From: Prolixibacteraceae bacterium UBA1413
Lineage (GTDB): Bacteria > Bacteroidota > Bacteroidia > Bacteroidales > Prolixibacteraceae
Length of the DNA: 64,000 bases
NCBI GenBank assembly: GCA_002304925.1
Contig: DBPT01000001.1
Location: 121,732-185,731, forward strand
Direction of reading: 5' to 3'
A model generated the notes under the pieces. It was not told the origin of the DNA and did no database searches. It saw nothing but the letters and a program-made list of their open reading frames with translations. This document shows, piece by piece, positions 62,251-64,000 of this stretch (within the stretch, counting starts at the first letter, position 1; each line of letters starts with the position of its first letter). A program made the position numbers and the translations under genes.

Positions 62251-63159
62251 ATGTCACACCAGGAATCATCTGTCAAATCGATATTATTTGCTTTGCTGGC
62301 CAACCTTGGGATCGCCATTACCAAAACAGTCGCTGCTGTGATTACAGGATCGGGGGCCTTGATGGCAGAAGCCATCCACTCCTATGCCGATTGCGGAAAC
62401 CAGGGACTTTTGTTCTTCGGACTGAAGGCTGCCAAAAAGGAACCCGATGAGGATCATCCGCTGGGATATGGGAAAGAGATTTACTTCTGGTCATTTATCG
62501 TAGCCCTTATTTTATTCAGTATGGGCGGGTTGTTTTCAGTCTATGAGGGGATCCACAAGATAGGTTCGCACGAAGGACTCCGGAGTCCGATGATCGCTGT
62601 CGTGGTGCTTTCCGTCAGTATTGTGCTGGAAGCTGCCTCCCTGGCAGGCTGTCTCATCCAGATAAAAAAGGTAAAACGCAACATGTCGTTGTGGAAATGG
62701 GTCAGGACCAGCCGGCAGAGTGAACTGATCGTTGTGTTGGGGGAAGATACCGCAGCACTGTTGGGCTTAGCCTTTGCGCTGATCGCCGTGGTGCTTTCCA
62801 TTATAACCGGAAATCCGGTCTTCGATGCGGCAGGCAGCATCGGGATCGGGATTTTGCTGATTATCATCTCCTTTTTTCTGGCTTATAAGGTCAAAAGTTT
62901 GCTCATTGGCCAGAGTTCCGATGATGCTACAAAGGATCAGATTCTGAAATTGTTGGAATCAAGGCCGGAAATCCTGGAGGTTTATAACCTGATTACGCTG
63001 CAACTGGGGCCCCGGATCATGGTGGCGGTAAAAGCCAGGATGGATTCTTCCACTTCCCCTGAACAAATGATTAAATCCATCAATATTTGCGAAGCGGAGT
63101 TGAAAAAGGCGAATCCTGACATTCAGTGGGTGTTCTTTGAACCCGATATCGAAACCTGA
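62251..63159 (+). CDS. Cation diffusion facilitator family transporter
   Basis: A 302-residue inner-membrane exporter of divalent metals such as zinc, cobalt or iron, driven by protons. It has six helices, with the family motif SGALMAEAIHSYADCGNQGLL in the second (Asp metal ligand) and DHPLGYGKEIYFWS after it; ALLGLAFALIAVVLSIITGN in the fifth lacks the usual extra His/Asp pairs. The C-terminal domain (RPEILEVYNLITLQLGPR) is the cytoplasmic metal-sensing ferredoxin-like part. An upstream ATG at 62224 is possible. The metal cannot be fixed from sequence. Confidence 0.92.
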   Translation: MSHQESSVKSILFALLANLGIAITKTVAAVITGSGALMAEAIHSYADCGNQGLLFFGLKAAKKEPDEDHPLGYGKEIYFWSFIVALILFSMGGLFSVYEGIHKIGSHEGLRSPMIAVVVLSVSIVLEAASLAGCLIQIKKVKRNMSLWKWVRTSRQSELIVVLGEDTAALLGLAFALIAVVLSIITGNPVFDAAGSIGIGILLIIISFFLAYKVKSLLIGQSSDDATKDQILKLLESRPEILEVYNLITLQLGPRIMVAVKARMDSSTSPEQMIKSINICEAELKKANPDIQWVFFEPDIET

Positions 63160-63277
63160 CAAAATTTCACGGGCTTGGAACATTGCATGGATTTTGTCAT
63201 GGCTGTTTTCATGTATGACCACAGATGGTTCTGATGGCAAGGTATTAAGATTATTAAAAACATTTAAAGAATTTATT

Positions 63278-63973
63278 ATGTTACTTTGGATAATTTTAGG
63301 TTTCTTTTTTATTCTGAGCATGATCGCTGGTAACCGGCTCAAGGCGAAATTCAGGGAATATTCCCGCATTCCCGTTGCCGGAAATCTGAGTGGTAGCGAA
63401 ATCGCCCGCAAAATGCTCAATGAAAACGGATGTTATGATGTAAAGGTCACCTCGGTGCCGGGACAGCTTACCGATCATTACAATCCGTTGACGAAAACCG
63501 TCAATCTGAGTCCCGATGTTTTCAACGGCCGAAGTGTGGCATCGGCTGCCGTGGCTGCGCATGAGACGGGTCATGCCCTTCAGCATGCCCGGGGATATGC
63601 CTGGCTGGAACTTCGCAGTGCCCTGGTGCCGGTACAGAATGTGACGGCCAAAGTGATGAATGTGATGTTCCTGGTACTCTTCTTCGGCTCTTTTCTGCTG
63701 GGCAACCTGATCCCGATGAATACAGCCCTGCTCATCATTGTGATCAGTTATGCCATCTTTACCCTGTTTGCCTTCATCACCCTTCCCGTGGAATTTGACG
63801 CCAGCCGACGGGCTTTGGCCTGGTTGTCGGCAAGTGGAATTACCAACAGCCAGTCGCAAGTCAAGGCCAGGGAAGCCCTGGGATGGGCAGCTTCCACCTA
63901 CGTAATCGCAGCCCTTTCATCACTGGCCATGCTGCTTTATTATGTCAGTCTGTTGAGCGGACGCAACGACTGA
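63278..63973 (+). CDS. YugP-type zinc metallopeptidase (membrane)
   Basis: A 231-residue membrane protein of the DUF2268-unrelated YugP family: a first membrane helix (LLWIILGFFFILSMIAGN), then a soluble part with the zinc motif AAHETGHALQHA (HExxH) and the preceding VNLSPDVFNGRSVASAAV. Three further helices follow, with LPVEFDASRRALAWL, whose Glu/Asp may complete the zinc site. ATG at 63278 fits the family; the longer frame from 63137 overlaps the transporter gene. The substrate is unknown; it is expected to cleave in or near the membrane. Confidence 0.93.
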   Translation: MLLWIILGFFFILSMIAGNRLKAKFREYSRIPVAGNLSGSEIARKMLNENGCYDVKVTSVPGQLTDHYNPLTKTVNLSPDVFNGRSVASAAVAAHETGHALQHARGYAWLELRSALVPVQNVTAKVMNVMFLVLFFGSFLLGNLIPMNTALLIIVISYAIFTLFAFITLPVEFDASRRALAWLSASGITNSQSQVKAREALGWAASTYVIAALSSLAMLLYYVSLLSGRND

Positions 63974-64000
63974 TCGGCCGTCCGGACTTTCAATTGCATT

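Noticed and set aside
1..64000. CRISPR arrays, tRNA or rRNA genes, insertion sequences, prophage
   Set aside because: Gene gaps were read for repeats, cloverleaf patterns and transposase-like frames; none was found. A covariance-model scan was not possible here.

Overview
The window comes from a member of the Bacteroidota, most likely an environmental anaerobic or facultative Bacteroidales/Marinilabiliales-type bacterium. The evidence is two SusC/SusD pairs, a hybrid two-component system (HTCS) sensor-regulator, Bacteroides-type promoter elements (TAnnTTTG), a type IX secretion (T9SS) C-terminal sorting domain, futalosine-pathway menaquinone genes, and characteristic families such as DUF6249, head-GIN, BatA-like and LysM-PBP1 proteins. 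I saw no rRNA, tRNA, CRISPR array, insertion sequence or prophage.

Layout. (1) 1-4.1 kb: the 3' part of a membrane TPR gene with anti-sigma-like repeats converges on a TPR-CHAT protease gene. A short gene (3902-4060), divergent from the CHAT gene, encodes a 52-residue double-glycine-leader peptide. It has a palindrome just upstream and its own intrinsic terminator. (2) 4.1-25 kb: housekeeping genes. These include a minus-strand run prc-pnuC-nadR-like-cysK-cysE-RNA methyltransferase, a LysM/PBP1 protein, rocD, a BatA/vWA protein, a CDGSH protein, folE, mqnB-mqnD, hldD, an ECF sigma/anti-sigma-like pair, eno, a DUF190 protein and dacB. Two decayed fragments lie in the gaps: the 5' end of guaA (10178 downward) and a headless rubredoxin (16142-16288). 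(3) 25-28 kb: a membrane protein, a DUF6807 protein and nfo.

(4) 28-55.5 kb: a pectin polysaccharide utilisation locus (PUL), all on the minus strand. In transcription order it holds a deleted GH43-like gene, the HTCS regulator, a 35-residue membrane peptide, GH105, SusC2-SusD2, a promoter/hairpin element, SusC1-SusD1, a DUF5123-type lipoprotein, PL1, a giant CE8-beta-repeat-PL1-T9SS protein, GH43, GH28 and a 33-residue lipoprotein-like ORF. The enzymes form a logical pathway: CE8 de-esterifies homogalacturonan, the PL1 lyases cut it, SusCD imports oligosaccharides, and GH105 and GH28 act on unsaturated and saturated galacturonate ends. The GH43 would remove neutral-sugar side chains. The HTCS probably senses a pectin oligosaccharide and activates the locus.

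(5) 55.6-64 kb: an unrecognised 195-residue protein, a class IV aminotransferase, an iron alcohol dehydrogenase, a membrane protein, a head-GIN protein, an ornithine carbamoyltransferase and carbamate kinase pair, a cation diffusion facilitator and a YugP-type zinc metallopeptidase. The most unusual items are the GG-leader peptide beside the TPR-CHAT protease, the gene remnants, the trimodular pectin enzyme and the small ORFs inside the PUL.
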